Positions 55,416-64,000 of a DNA stretch of 64,000 nucleotides are shown piece by piece. The DNA comes from Bradyrhizobium sp. Y36 (GTDB taxonomy: Bacteria > Pseudomonadota > Alphaproteobacteria > Rhizobiales > Xanthobacteraceae): assembly GCF_002531575.1 (NCBI RefSeq), contig NZ_NWTI01000022.1, forward strand, positions 62,001 to 126,000. Direction: 5' to 3'. Position numbers and translations under genes: made by a program. Each line of letters starts with the position of its first letter. Within the stretch, counting starts at the first letter, position 1. The notes under the pieces were generated by a model that did not search any database, was not told where the DNA came from, and saw only the letters and a program-made list of their open reading frames with translations.

Positions 55416-55540
55416 GGTTTTCTCCAGACGTCACCGGTTCAAGGCCGGCGCGTGCCCTATTTCCTAGCAGATGGCGACGGCGAACGCACGATCAAGGGGA
55501 GGGGTAGCATTAGTTCAATTCTTTCAGAGACTTGAGCTCT

Positions 55541-55706
55541 TCTTACCCTCCCCTGGAGGGGGAGGGTCGATCGCGCGCAGCGCGAGCGGGGTGGGGTGAT
55601 CTCTCCCAACGGGCAGTGTTCGAGGTGGAGAGACCGTCACCCCACCCCGTCTCATGTCTCGCTGCGCTCGACATGAGCCGACCCTCCCCCTCCAGGGGAG
55701 GGTAAG
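55541..55706. repeat. Large intergenic inverted repeat, CTTACCCTCCCCTGGAGGGG family
   Basis: CTTACCCTCCCCTGGAGGGG at 55541 onward and CCCCTCCAGGGGAGGGTAAG ending at 55706 are inverted copies, each self-complementary. Between them, GGGGTGGGGTGA is matched by TCACCCCACCCC. The 302-bp gap 55416-55717 contains only this element and short flanks. Confidence 0.75.
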
Positions 55707-55717
55707 AGGCACCGTCG

Positions 55718-56212
55718 CTACGAAAGCGAATCCACGCTTTGGTCGCTGAGCGCGCCGGAAATGATCGTCACGGGAATCGGGAAGGTCCCGACCGCGTGCG
55801 CAAGCAGCGCAACCAGCGGGCCCGGCCCTTCCGCGCCGGGGTTGGCGGCGAGCACCAGCATGGCGATGTCAGGGTCCTCGTCGATCACGGCGAGCAGCTG
55901 TTCCATCGATGCGCCCTCGCGAATCACCCGCTCCGGGGTGATCGCGGCGATACCGTTGGCCCGGCCCGCGGCGCGGTCGAGCGCGGCTTCCGCTGCTTCC
56001 TGCGCCTCGGCCCGCATGATGTCGGCAACGCCCAGCCATTCCTGGCTCTGCTGTTCGGGCTCGATGATGCGCAGCATCACCACGCCGCCGCCAGCGCGGA
56101 TCGCCCAGCGGCTGGCATAGTAGACCGCGCGATCCCATTCGGCGGTGTCATCGACGATGACGAGGCATTTGGGCTTGTGACCCGGCTCGTAGCAAAGTCG
56201 CTTGCTGGTCAT
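55718..56212 (-). CDS. Universal stress protein
   Basis: A 164-residue UspA-fold protein. The core opening CLVIVDDTAEWDRAVYYA and the C-terminal helix region DIAMLVLAANPG fit the family, though the ATP-binding GxxGxG(S/T) motif is not clear. The start at 56212 (MTSKRLCYEP) is preferred over 56251. Function in stress is inference. Confidence 0.85.
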   Translation of the reverse strand: MTSKRLCYEPGHKPKCLVIVDDTAEWDRAVYYASRWAIRAGGGVVMLRIIEPEQQSQEWLGVADIMRAEAQEAAEAALDRAAGRANGIAAITPERVIREGASMEQLLAVIDEDPDIAMLVLAANPGAEGPGPLVALLAHAVGTFPIPVTIISGALSDQSVDSLS

Positions 56213-56302
56213 GCATGTCCTGCAATGTGCACGACCGGCATGCTGCCACACTCCCGCTGGCTTGGGGAGAGGAGATCCGGCCGGCGCTGGCGCCGGCCGT
56301 CT

Positions 56303-57355
56303 TCAGCGCCGGCGGATGAAGCCGACGATGTCCTTGGAGAGCTTCATGGTCTCGTCGGCGATGGCGCGGGCCCGGTCGGACCCGTCGTTCAGAATCGCGT
56401 CGATATGGCCGGGGTCGGCGACGAGGCGCTTCATCTCGCCGGCGATCGGCGCGAGTTTCGTCACGCACAGCTCCGCCAGCGCGTTCTTGAAGCTGGAGAA
56501 CTGACCGCCGCCGAATTCCCTGAGCACGTCGGCCTTGGCGCGGCCGGACAGTGCGGCGAAGATGCCGACGAGATTGTCGGCCTCGGGGCGGGCTTCCAGG
56601 CCCTTTTCCTCCGTCGGCAGCGGCTCCGGATCGGTCTTCGCCTTGCGGATCTTCTGCGCGATGGTATCGGCGTCGTCGGTGAGGTTGATGCGCGAATTGT
56701 CGGAGGCATCCGACTTCGACATCTTCTTGGTGCCGTCGCGCAAGGACATCACGCGCGTCGCCGGGCCCGTGATGAGGGGTTCCGGCAGCGGGAAGAACAG
56801 GCCGTCATTGGCGCCCTGCGCGCGGATGGACTCGCCGAAATCGTTGTTGAACTTCTGCGCGATGTCGCGCGAGAGCTCGAGATGCTGCTTCTGGTCCTCG
56901 CCGACCGGCACGTGGGTGGCGCGGTACAGCAGGATGTCGGCCGCCATCAGCACGGGATAGTCGAACAGGCCGACGGAGGCGTTCTCGCGGTCCTTGCCGG
57001 CCTTCTCCTTGAACTGTGTCATGCGGCCGAGCCAGCCCATGCGTGCAACGCAGTTGAAGATCCAGGCGAGCTCGGCGTGTCCGGAGACCTGGCTCTGGTT
57101 GAACACAATGTGCTTCTTGGGGTCGATGCCGGCCGCGATGAACGCCGCGGTGACCTCGCGGGTGTTGCGCGTGAGCTCGGCCGGTCCGCCCCAGACGTCG
57201 ACGCCTTGCGTGATCGCGTGCATGTCGACGACGCAATAGATGCAGCTGTGGGTTTCCTGCATCTTCACGAAATTGACGATCGCGCCGAGATAGTTGCCGA
57301 GGTGTAGATTGCCCGTCGGCTGGACGCCCGAAAAGACCCGTTCAACGAATGGCAT
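56303..57355 (-). CDS. trpS: Tryptophanyl-tRNA synthetase
   Basis: A 350-residue class I synthetase. The HIGH-type motif is GNLHLGNYLG near the N-terminus (residues 15-24) and KMSKS is intact in KKMSKSDASD. The start at 57355 (MPFVERVFSG) is standard; the frame extends 5 codons earlier. It lies 82 bp after murJ, with which it may be co-transcribed. Confidence 0.97.
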   Translation of the reverse strand: MPFVERVFSGVQPTGNLHLGNYLGAIVNFVKMQETHSCIYCVVDMHAITQGVDVWGGPAELTRNTREVTAAFIAAGIDPKKHIVFNQSQVSGHAELAWIFNCVARMGWLGRMTQFKEKAGKDRENASVGLFDYPVLMAADILLYRATHVPVGEDQKQHLELSRDIAQKFNNDFGESIRAQGANDGLFFPLPEPLITGPATRVMSLRDGTKKMSKSDASDNSRINLTDDADTIAQKIRKAKTDPEPLPTEEKGLEARPEADNLVGIFAALSGRAKADVLREFGGGQFSSFKNALAELCVTKLAPIAGEMKRLVADPGHIDAILNDGSDRARAIADETMKLSKDIVGFIRRR

Positions 57356-57437
57356 GGTCAGCCTTCCCATAGGTATTCGGCCGTCGTTTCCAACAGCGGG
57401 GCTGCCTCGTCAAGGGCAATTCGCAAGTTCAGCCCGT

Positions 57438-58970
57438 TCAGGCGGGCCGCTTCAAGGCGGCAACCGCCTCGCGCCACGAGGCCGCGCCGAGAAGTTGCAG
57501 CAGCAGGCCATAAACCGTGATCCCGGCGGCGATCTGCAGGCCCAGCACGATGAATTTGACGAAGCCGTGGGCTTCCGCAGGCACGAGGCCCGCTGTCAGC
57601 CAGAGCAGGGTGCCCATCGCGGCAGCGGCGAGCACGATCCGCGGCAGCCGCTTGCGGGCGGTCGCGTCGATCGAGAATCCGAACGCGCTTGTGCCTTTCC
57701 GGATCAGCGAGAATGCGCTGCTCCAGGCGCCGGCCGCGATGCTGGCCGCGATCCCGCTGGCGCCGAAGACATGCCCGAGCAGCACGGCGAGGGCGATCGC
57801 GACCACAAAGCCTGTGGCGGTGGCGAGCAGCGGCGTCATCGTGTCGCTGCGGGCATAGAAGGCCGGCGACAGCGCCTTGATCAGCACATGCGCCGGCAGG
57901 CCCAGCGCCAGCCACATCAGCGCCCGTGCCGTCGCCACGCTGTCGACGGCGCCGAAGGCGCCGTGCTCGAACAGCAGCCGCACGATCGGCTCGGCCAGCA
58001 CGATCAGGCCGAGCGCGGCCGGCAGTGCCAGCCCGGTGGCAAGCTCCAGCGCGCGCGATTCCGCGTGCGCCACCGCTGCGCGGTCGGAGCTGGCGACGGC
58101 GCGAGTCAGCTCCGGCACCAGCACCGTGCCCATGGCGACGCCGACAATGCCGAGCGGCAATTCGATCAACCGGTTGGCGAAATAGAGCCAGGACACGGCG
58201 GACGGGGTCGCGGACGCAATGATCGCGCCGGCTACCATCAGCCATTGCGGCCCCGAGCTTGCGATCATGCCGGGAATGGCCTTGGCGAAGAAGCCGCGCA
58301 TCTCCTTGTCGAGGCTGACGCGCAGCGGCGTCGCAAGACTGGCGCTTCGTTGCGACAGCAGCATCAGCAGCTGCAGCAAGCCGGCAATGCCGACGGTGGC
58401 CGCGAGCATCCACGCGGCGAAGCCGGCATCGGCGTGCTCAAAGAGCAGCATCGCAATCGTGGCGATCAGTGCGATGTTGAACAGCAGCGGCGAGAAGGCC
58501 GTAAGCGCAAAGCGCTCCTGCGCATTGAGCAGTCCCATCAGCACTGTGACGGGGCCTGCGAAGGCCAGATAAGGCAGCATCAGCCGCGCATTCTGCACCG
58601 CGAGATCGAGCGTGGGGCTGCCGATGAATCCGGGTGCGATGACCGTGATGATCAGCGGCATCGACAATGCGATCAGGATTGAAACCGCGATCAGGACCAC
58701 ACTGACCGTGCCGAGCACGCGCCCTGAGAACGCCGCTGCGGCCGCATCGCCGGCACGGTCCCTGACGCGCAGCCAGACCGGGATCAGCGCCGCATTCAGT
58801 GCCCCTTCGCTAAGCAGGCGCCGTACCACATTGACGAGCTGAAACGCCGCCAGAAACGCATCCGCCACGGCGCCGGTGCCGAGCAGTGCTGCGATCAGGG
58901 AATCGCGGGCAAAGCCCAACAGCCGCGAGGCCAGCGTTCCCGTCGAGACGGTCAGGAAGGAGCGGATCAT
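57438..58970 (-). CDS. murJ: Lipid II flippase MurJ
   Basis: A 510-residue membrane protein of about 14 helices that moves lipid II across the inner membrane. It opens with MIRSFLTVSTGTLASRLLGF, and conserved motifs such as RLLSEGALNAALIPV and EPIVRLLFEHGAFG are present. The start at 58970 follows AAAGGG; the frame extends 40 codons further but lacks family similarity. Confidence 0.96.
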   Translation of the reverse strand: MIRSFLTVSTGTLASRLLGFARDSLIAALLGTGAVADAFLAAFQLVNVVRRLLSEGALNAALIPVWLRVRDRAGDAAAAAFSGRVLGTVSVVLIAVSILIALSMPLIITVIAPGFIGSPTLDLAVQNARLMLPYLAFAGPVTVLMGLLNAQERFALTAFSPLLFNIALIATIAMLLFEHADAGFAAWMLAATVGIAGLLQLLMLLSQRSASLATPLRVSLDKEMRGFFAKAIPGMIASSGPQWLMVAGAIIASATPSAVSWLYFANRLIELPLGIVGVAMGTVLVPELTRAVASSDRAAVAHAESRALELATGLALPAALGLIVLAEPIVRLLFEHGAFGAVDSVATARALMWLALGLPAHVLIKALSPAFYARSDTMTPLLATATGFVVAIALAVLLGHVFGASGIAASIAAGAWSSAFSLIRKGTSAFGFSIDATARKRLPRIVLAAAAMGTLLWLTAGLVPAEAHGFVKFIVLGLQIAAGITVYGLLLQLLGAASWREAVAALKRPA

Positions 58971-59095
58971 CGGCCCTTTATAATACCGTTGCTTGCCCGT
59001 GCGGGCCCGGTCGTGATAGGCCGCGAGCCGGATTTCAGGCCGACAGGAAGCGGATTTCCGCAGGGATCGCAATCCGCCAAACAGGATCAAGGTGA

Positions 59096-60097
59096 ATGGC
59101 TGACGTGAAATATGACGTTCTCGGCATCGGCAACGCGCTGTTCGACGTGCTGGTCAGAACCGACGAGGCCTTTTTGGCCAGCCACGGCATGACCAAGGGC
59201 AGCATGTCCCTGATCGACGAGGCCCGGGCCGCCGCCATCTACAAGGACATGGGACCGGCCACGGAAGTCTCGGGCGGCTCCGCGGCCAACACCATCGTCG
59301 GCATCGGCAGCCTGGGGGCACGCGCCGCCTATGTCGGCAAGGTCAAGGACGACCAGATCGGCAAGCTCTACGTCCACGACATCCGCTCGGCCGGCGTCGC
59401 CTTCAACACACCCGCCGCCAAGGACGGCCCTGCCACCGGATGCTCCTACATCCTGGTCACCGATGATGGCGAGCGCACCATGAACACCTATCTCGGCGCG
59501 GCGCAGGACCTGTCGCCCGCCGACATCGACCCGGCCGAGATCGCCTCTGCCGGCATCGTCTATCTCGAAGGCTATCTCTGGGACCCCAAGAACGCCAAGG
59601 ACGCCTTCGTCAAGGCGGCCAAGATCGCCCATGACGCCAAGCGCAGGGTGGCGCTGACGCTGTCGGATTCGTTCTGCGTCGATCGCTACCGCGACGAATT
59701 CCTGGGGCTTATGCGCAACGGCACCGTCGATATCGTCTTCGCCAACGAGTCCGAGCTGCATTCGCTCTACATGACCTCGGATTTCGACACCGCGCTGAAG
59801 CAGCTGCGCAACGACGTCAATCTCGGCGTGGTCACCCGCAGCGAGAAGGGCTGCATGGTGGTCTCGTCCGAAGACGCGGTCGCAGCGCCGGCGTTCCCGG
59901 TCGAGAAGGTGGTCGACACCACCGGCGCCGGCGACCTGTTCGCCGCAGGCTTCCTGTATGGCCTGGCGCGCAACCTTGCGTACAAGCAGTGCGGCGAGCT
60001 CGGCGCGCTTGCGGCCGCCGAGATCATCCAGCACATCGGCGCCCGCCCGCTGGTGTCGCTGAAGGAGCTGGCCGGTCAGCGCGGACTGACGGCTTAA
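59096..60097 (+). CDS. PfkB-family adenosine kinase
   Basis: A 333-residue ribokinase-fold sugar or nucleoside kinase. The PfkB signature DTTGAGDLFAAGFLYG contains the catalytic Asp, and the N-terminal GGSAANTIVGIGSLGA is typical. The family members in rhizobia are annotated as adenosine kinases; substrate is not certain. Divergent from murJ across 125 bp. Confidence 0.9.
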   Translation: MADVKYDVLGIGNALFDVLVRTDEAFLASHGMTKGSMSLIDEARAAAIYKDMGPATEVSGGSAANTIVGIGSLGARAAYVGKVKDDQIGKLYVHDIRSAGVAFNTPAAKDGPATGCSYILVTDDGERTMNTYLGAAQDLSPADIDPAEIASAGIVYLEGYLWDPKNAKDAFVKAAKIAHDAKRRVALTLSDSFCVDRYRDEFLGLMRNGTVDIVFANESELHSLYMTSDFDTALKQLRNDVNLGVVTRSEKGCMVVSSEDAVAAPAFPVEKVVDTTGAGDLFAAGFLYGLARNLAYKQCGELGALAAAEIIQHIGARPLVSLKELAGQRGLTA

Positions 60098-60126
60098 AGT
60101 CCTGCTCTCGCCTCAATCTCCGCTGT

Positions 60127-60223
60127 CGTCGCCCGGCTTGACCGGGCGACCCAGTATTCCAGAGGCGTTAGTAGTTACGGAGAAGCTGAGGCGTACTGGA
60201 TTCCCCGCCTTCACGGGAATGAC
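60127..60223. repeat. Composite intergenic palindromic repeat
   Basis: GTCGCCCGGCTTGACCGGGC with GACCCAGTA faces TACTGGATTCCCCGCC with TTCACGGGAATGAC. It has the same double-hairpin plan as 22255-22354, with the shared CCAGTA/TACTGG inner arms, but the sequence has drifted. Confidence 0.7.
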
Positions 60224-60244
60224 AGTCTTCATGTAGTGAGAGAC

Positions 60245-61896
60245 TCACGCCGTCTTCGCCGCCTTCAATCCCAGCCGCTGCTCTACCGCGTCGCGCATCA
60301 CGAATTTCTGGATCTTGCCGGTCACGGTCATCGGAAACTCGTCGACGAACTCGACATAGCGCGGGATCTTGTTGTGGGCGATCTGGCCGTCGCAGAAGGC
60401 GCGGACCTCCTCCGCCGTCAGCGTCTCGCCCGGCCTGACGCGGATCCAGGCGCAGAGCTCCTCGCCGTAGCGGGTGTCGGCGACGCCGAAGATCTGCACG
60501 TCCTGAATCTTGGGGTGACGGTACAGGAACTCCTCGATCTCGCGCGGATAGAGGTTCTCGCCGCCGCGGATCACCAGATCCTTGATGCGGCCGACGATGT
60601 TGCAATAACCTGATACGTCGATGGTGGCGAGGTCGCCGGTGTGCATCCAGCCGTTGGCATCGAGCACGTCGGCCGTCTTTTCCTTCTCCTCCCAATAGCC
60701 CAGCATGACGCTGTAGCCGCGGGTGCAGAGCTCGCCGCGTTCGCCGCGCTTGACGATCCGCCCCTCGAGATCGACGACCTTGACCTCGACATGCGGATGA
60801 ATGCGGCCGACAGTGGAGACGCGCCGCTCGAGTGGATCGTCGGTCGCGCTCTGGAAGCTGACCGGGCTGGTCTCGGTCATGCCATAGGCGATGGTGACCT
60901 CGCGCATGTTCATCTCGGTGTTGACGCGCTTCATCACCTCGATCGGGCAGGGCGCGCCCGCCATGATGCCGGTGCGCAGCGATTTCAAATTGAAGCTCTT
61001 GAACTCGGGGTGATCGAGCTCGGCGATGAACATGGTCGGCACGCCATACAGCGCGGTGCATTTCTCCTGCTCGACCGCGCGCAGCGTCGCGAGCGGATCA
61101 AAGCCCTCGCCGGGGTAGACCATGGTGGTGCCGAGCGTGACCGAGGCGAGGTTGCCCATCACCATGCCGAAGCAATGATAGAGCGGCACCGGGATGCAGA
61201 TGCGATCGGCTTCCGTCAGGCGCATCGCGCGCCCCGTGAAATAGCCGTTGTTGAGGATGTTGTGGTGGGTCAGCGTCACGCCTTTTGGTGAGCCGGTCGT
61301 GCCGCTGGTGAACTGGATGTTGACGGGATCGTCGAATTGAAGCGCGGCGCCCAGCGCGGCCAGTTGCTCGCGATGCTCCGCTTTGCCCATGCGCGCGACC
61401 TCCTCGAAAGGGATCGTGCCTGAGCCCGCCGGGCCGCCGATCTGGATCACCATGCGCAAGGCCGGCAATCGCGCCGCCTGCAGCCGTCCGGGCGGGGCGT
61501 CGGCCAGCTCCGGCAGCAGCGTGTTGAGCATCTCCATGTAATTGCTGGTCTTGAAGGCGGTGGCGGTGACGATCGCCGCGCAGCCGACCTTCTTCAGCGC
61601 GAATTCGAGCTCGCTGAGCCGATAGGCGGGATTGATCGTCACCAGGATCAGGCCGGCCTTGGCGGCGGCGAACTGGGTCAGCGTCCATTCCGGCCGGTTC
61701 AGCGACCAGATGCCGATCCGCTCCCCGCGTTCGAGCCCGAGCGCGAGAAAGCCCGCGGCGAGTGCGTCGACCCGCGCGGCGCGCCCCAGCGCCGCACCGC
61801 GTGGTCGAGGCTGCGACCGATGGTGTCGCCGAGCAACGGCGTGTCCGAGATGCCGCAAACGTAGCTGTCCGCCTGATCTGCCAACTTATCAGCCAA
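60245..61896 (-). pseudogene. AMP-binding acyl-CoA synthetase broken by a small frameshifting deletion
   Basis: The C-terminal 510 or so codons encode an ANL-family acyl-CoA ligase: FTSGTTGSPKGVTLTHHN, YGMTETSP, GWMHTGDLATID, KDLVIRGGENLYPREIEE and TGKIQKFVMR. The natural N-terminus (TTG at 61896, after GAGAGGA: ADKLADQADSYVCG...SLDHAVRRWG) is in another frame. At about 61773-61787 the frame shifts straight from RRWGA to ARVDALAAG, where relatives have about 20 more residues. The 1652-bp length is not a multiple of three. Likely a 3n+1 deletion of about 60 bp at GC-rich repeats. Confidence 0.8.
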
Positions 61897-61939
61897 GTCG
61901 AAATCCTCTCGCCAAAATACCCAGCATAGCCTCTCCGCC

Positions 61940-61972
61940 GTCATGCCCGGGCTTGTCCCGGGCATGACGCGT
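61940..61972. repeat. Single palindrome of the GTCATGCCCGGG family
   Basis: GTCATGCCCGGG-CTTGT-CCCGGGCATGAC is a perfect hairpin just downstream of the hydrolase gene at 61993. It is the half-copy of the element at 43690-43777. Confidence 0.7.
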
Positions 61973-61992
61973 GGAGAGCGATCGGCTCTCGC

Positions 61993-63186
61993 TCAGGCCG
62001 CCTTCTGCCCGCTTCCCGCATCGAGCCCGGCATAGACGCCCCGCTCGAAGCCTGCGAACGCCTCCAGGCACTTTCCGTCCGCGAATGGCAGCAGTTGCAT
62101 CAGGATCACGCCGGTGACGTCGCGCGCCGGATCAATCCAGTAATAGGTGTTGGCAAGGCCGGCCCAGGCGAGGCTGCCGGCGCTGCGGCCCTCGGCGGTC
62201 TTGGCCGTGTTGATCATGAAGCTGAGGCCCCATTTCTTCACCTGCTCCGGATAGAGATCGACGTCGTTGGTGTACATCGGCGCCGCCGTCGTCATCTTGG
62301 TCATGTTGAGATCGCCCATTTGATTCTGGCTCATCATGGCGATCGTGTCGGCCTTCAGCACCTGGTTGCCGTTGCCGCGTCCCTTGTTCAGGATCATCTG
62401 GGTGAACTTGATGTAGTCGGCTGCGGTCGAGTAGAGGCCGCCGCCACCCATGTGGAACTCCGGCTCCTGCTCGAGCTCGAACGGGATCGAGGCGAGCTGG
62501 CCGTCCTCGCCGCGCGCATGCATGCCGACGAGGCGCTTGCGCATGCTGTCGTTGATCTTGAACGCCGTGTCGCTCATGCCGAGCGGGTTGAACAGATTGT
62601 CGCGCAAATAGGCGTCCAGCCGCTTGCCGCTGACGGCTTCCACCGCCTTGCCGACGAAATCGATATTGGTGCCGTATTCCCAGCGCGTGCCGGGATCGGT
62701 CATGACAGGCGTCTTCAGCGCTGCGTTCTGGCAGGTGGTGATCGCGGGAATGCCGTTCTTGTCCAGATAGACCGCGAGATCGCCGTTCCACATGTTGTAG
62801 CAGAAGCCGGCGGTGTGGGTCATGAGCTGGCGCAGCGTGATCGGCCGCTTGGCCGGCCGCAGCTTCGCCTCGCCCTTGGCATCAAATCCTTCGAGCACTT
62901 GCGGATTGGCGAGATCGGGCAACACCTCGCCGATCGGCGCATCCAGCGACAGCTTGCCCTGCTCGACCAGTTGCATCGCGCCCGCCGATGTCACCGCCTT
63001 CGTCATCGAGGCGATCCAGAACACGCTGTCAGCCGTCATCGGATCGGGCTTGGAAAGATCGCGCTTGCCGAACGCGCCCTGATACAGCACGTCGCTACCG
63101 CTCGCGGCGATGGCGACGACGCCGGGAATCTCCTTGGCTTCGCTCTTCTGACGCAGAATGTCGTCGATCTGGGCTTTGCTTTGCAT
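61993..63186 (-). CDS. Class C beta-lactamase-like serine hydrolase/esterase
   Basis: A 397-residue member of the serine beta-lactamase/penicillin-binding-protein-like family. The catalytic SxxK is SMTK in FWIASMTKAVTSAG, and a Tyr motif lies in RWEYGTNIDF. No signal peptide is visible, so it is probably a cytoplasmic esterase rather than a lactamase. The start at 63186 follows GAGGAAA; 29 earlier codons are not family-like. Confidence 0.88.
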   Translation of the reverse strand: MQSKAQIDDILRQKSEAKEIPGVVAIAASGSDVLYQGAFGKRDLSKPDPMTADSVFWIASMTKAVTSAGAMQLVEQGKLSLDAPIGEVLPDLANPQVLEGFDAKGEAKLRPAKRPITLRQLMTHTAGFCYNMWNGDLAVYLDKNGIPAITTCQNAALKTPVMTDPGTRWEYGTNIDFVGKAVEAVSGKRLDAYLRDNLFNPLGMSDTAFKINDSMRKRLVGMHARGEDGQLASIPFELEQEPEFHMGGGGLYSTAADYIKFTQMILNKGRGNGNQVLKADTIAMMSQNQMGDLNMTKMTTAAPMYTNDVDLYPEQVKKWGLSFMINTAKTAEGRSAGSLAWAGLANTYYWIDPARDVTGVILMQLLPFADGKCLEAFAGFERGVYAGLDAGSGQKAA

Positions 63187-63530
63187 GGCGTTTCCTCGGG
63201 TTTGATTATCATTGGCAGTGATCGATTGTCCTACCGCGCGCCCCGCGCGGCAAGCGCGTCCAGATGCCCGCAACGGTCGCGATGTCGTGACTTGACGGTC
63301 CGCGTCCCACGCAGGACGACAGGTGGGCCGAACGGCAACACTCCGTCACAATCTGCGGTGGATGGCCGCATCTCGCCGTGACCGTGGATGGGCGCCGGCG
63401 ATATGCTTCCTGTGTTTGAAACACGTGAAACATTTTGTGCGTTGCGGCGTTCAGCACTCGGCCCCATCGGCGGCCGACGTTAAGACTTGATGCAAATTTG
63501 GCGGCCCTGAGCGGCCGCGAGGGGACTCAG
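63187..63530. other. 344-bp intergenic region without a visible gene
   Basis: The gap between the divergent hydrolase and small-protein genes holds no convincing ORF. It contains an AT-rich patch with TGTTT-GAAACACGTG-AAACA near 63413-63432, which could be a promoter or operator, and GAGGGG before the following start. Confidence 0.3.
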
Positions 63531-63851
63531 ATGATTTCGACCTGGAGCGAATGGAAGCGCTATCCCCGTCCCGGACGGGGCGAGAACCTGGAGGCGCCGA
63601 TTTCGCCAGGGATCTACGAGGTGCGTATCGCCAGCACCGGCGCGCTCTATTCCTTCGGGGCAGTGGACAATCTGGCGCAATCCCTGGCGCTGCTGCCGGT
63701 TGGTTCGAAGTCGTGGTTCGGACGCCGCAACGCCTCCGACGTGCCCGATCTCGAATACCGGACCTGCGCGACCTCCTCGAAGGCCGACGCCAAGGCGGCG
63801 GCCGAGCGCATGATCGGCCGTCGCGAAACCTATATGAGCGGCGCGGCCTAA
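63531..63851 (+). CDS. Small protein of unknown function
   Basis: A 106-residue protein starting MISTWSEWKRYPRP, preceded by GAGGGG. It has no signal peptide or transmembrane segment. The sequence SPGIYEVRIASTGALYSFGAV and a basic alpha-helical C-terminus (SKADAKAAAERMIGRRE) suggest a compact mixed fold. I do not recognise a family. The in-frame codons further upstream are unlikely to be used. Confidence 0.6.
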   Translation: MISTWSEWKRYPRPGRGENLEAPISPGIYEVRIASTGALYSFGAVDNLAQSLALLPVGSKSWFGRRNASDVPDLEYRTCATSSKADAKAAAERMIGRRETYMSGAA

Positions 63852-63960
63852 GGCCGCTCTCTCTTTAGCTCCCATCAGATGTGCGTTGCGGGGCGGTGCA
63901 TCGGGCACCGCCTGCCCCTATATTGCGGGCCGATCCGATCGCCTCCAGGGAGTAACGCCA

Positions 63961-64000
63961 TGACACCGACCGCCGCCGCACGCGCCACGCAAGCCACCGC
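63961..64000 (+). CDS. Start of a gene cut by the window edge
   Basis: ATG at 63961 is preceded by AGGGAGTAACGCC, a good ribosome site, and opens MTPTAAARATQAT. Only 13 codons are visible, so no function can be given. Confidence 0.5.

Overview
The window is a gene-dense, GC-rich stretch of alphaproteobacterial chromosome that fits Bradyrhizobium or a close relative. Direct signs are an Irr-type Fur family regulator with the haem motif GCPWHD, a separate Fur, a TsaE/sugar-kinase fusion, a DivL-type pseudo-histidine kinase, and several families of short palindromic intergenic repeats. I see no rRNA, tRNA, CRISPR array, transposase, integrase or phage gene. The content is mostly housekeeping.

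Layout. 0-11.3 kb: PilZ protein (cut by the window edge), tsaE-kinase fusion, divL, then the minus-strand run ubiE-ubiB-coaBC-dut, then mutM, a GNAT acetyltransferase and an orphan ParA. 11.5-19.5 kb: gamma-glutamyltransferase, a secreted degenerate trypsin-like protein, moeB, a divergent aldo/keto reductase and LysR pair, a D-2-hydroxyacid dehydrogenase and an SH3 protein. 19.5-23.2 kb: irr, then fabA-fabB-fabI. 23.3-29.4 kb is the most accessory part: an autotransporter-like barrel protein, a GST gene broken by an in-frame stop, two tandem paralogous secreted proteins of unknown function, a GNAT and oxyR. 29.5-42.4 kb: katG, then the minus-strand translation operon rimP-nusA-ylxR-infB-rbfA-truB-rpsO-pnp with a recognisable promoter, a probable leader terminator and an internal rpsO/pnp processing region. 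42.6-57.4 kb: a DUF2336 protein, trmB with a peptidase gene, a PraR-like regulator, then the minus-strand series tsaB-rimI-fur-HAD and miaB-phoH-ybeY-corC-like-lnt, then a NifU-domain protein, a universal stress protein and trpS. 57.4-64 kb: murJ, adenosine kinase, an acyl-CoA synthetase gene broken by a small deletion, a class C beta-lactamase-like hydrolase, a small unknown protein and the first codons of another gene.

Genes that work together: Fur and Irr (iron and haem control), OxyR with KatG (peroxide), FabA/FabB/FabI (unsaturated fatty acids), UbiE/UbiB (ubiquinone), TsaE and TsaB (t6A tRNA modification), and the translation operon.

The most unusual item is coaBC. The CoA-biosynthesis enzyme carries an N-terminal FitA-like ribbon-helix-helix DNA-binding domain, no toxin gene is nearby, and two perfect 19-bp palindromes sharing one consensus sit directly upstream of its start. 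This suggests an enzyme that represses its own gene. Other items worth checking are the pnp leader stem, the rimP leader terminator, a 27-bp interrupted palindrome before the gamma-glutamyltransferase gene, the irr promoter repeats and two decayed genes.
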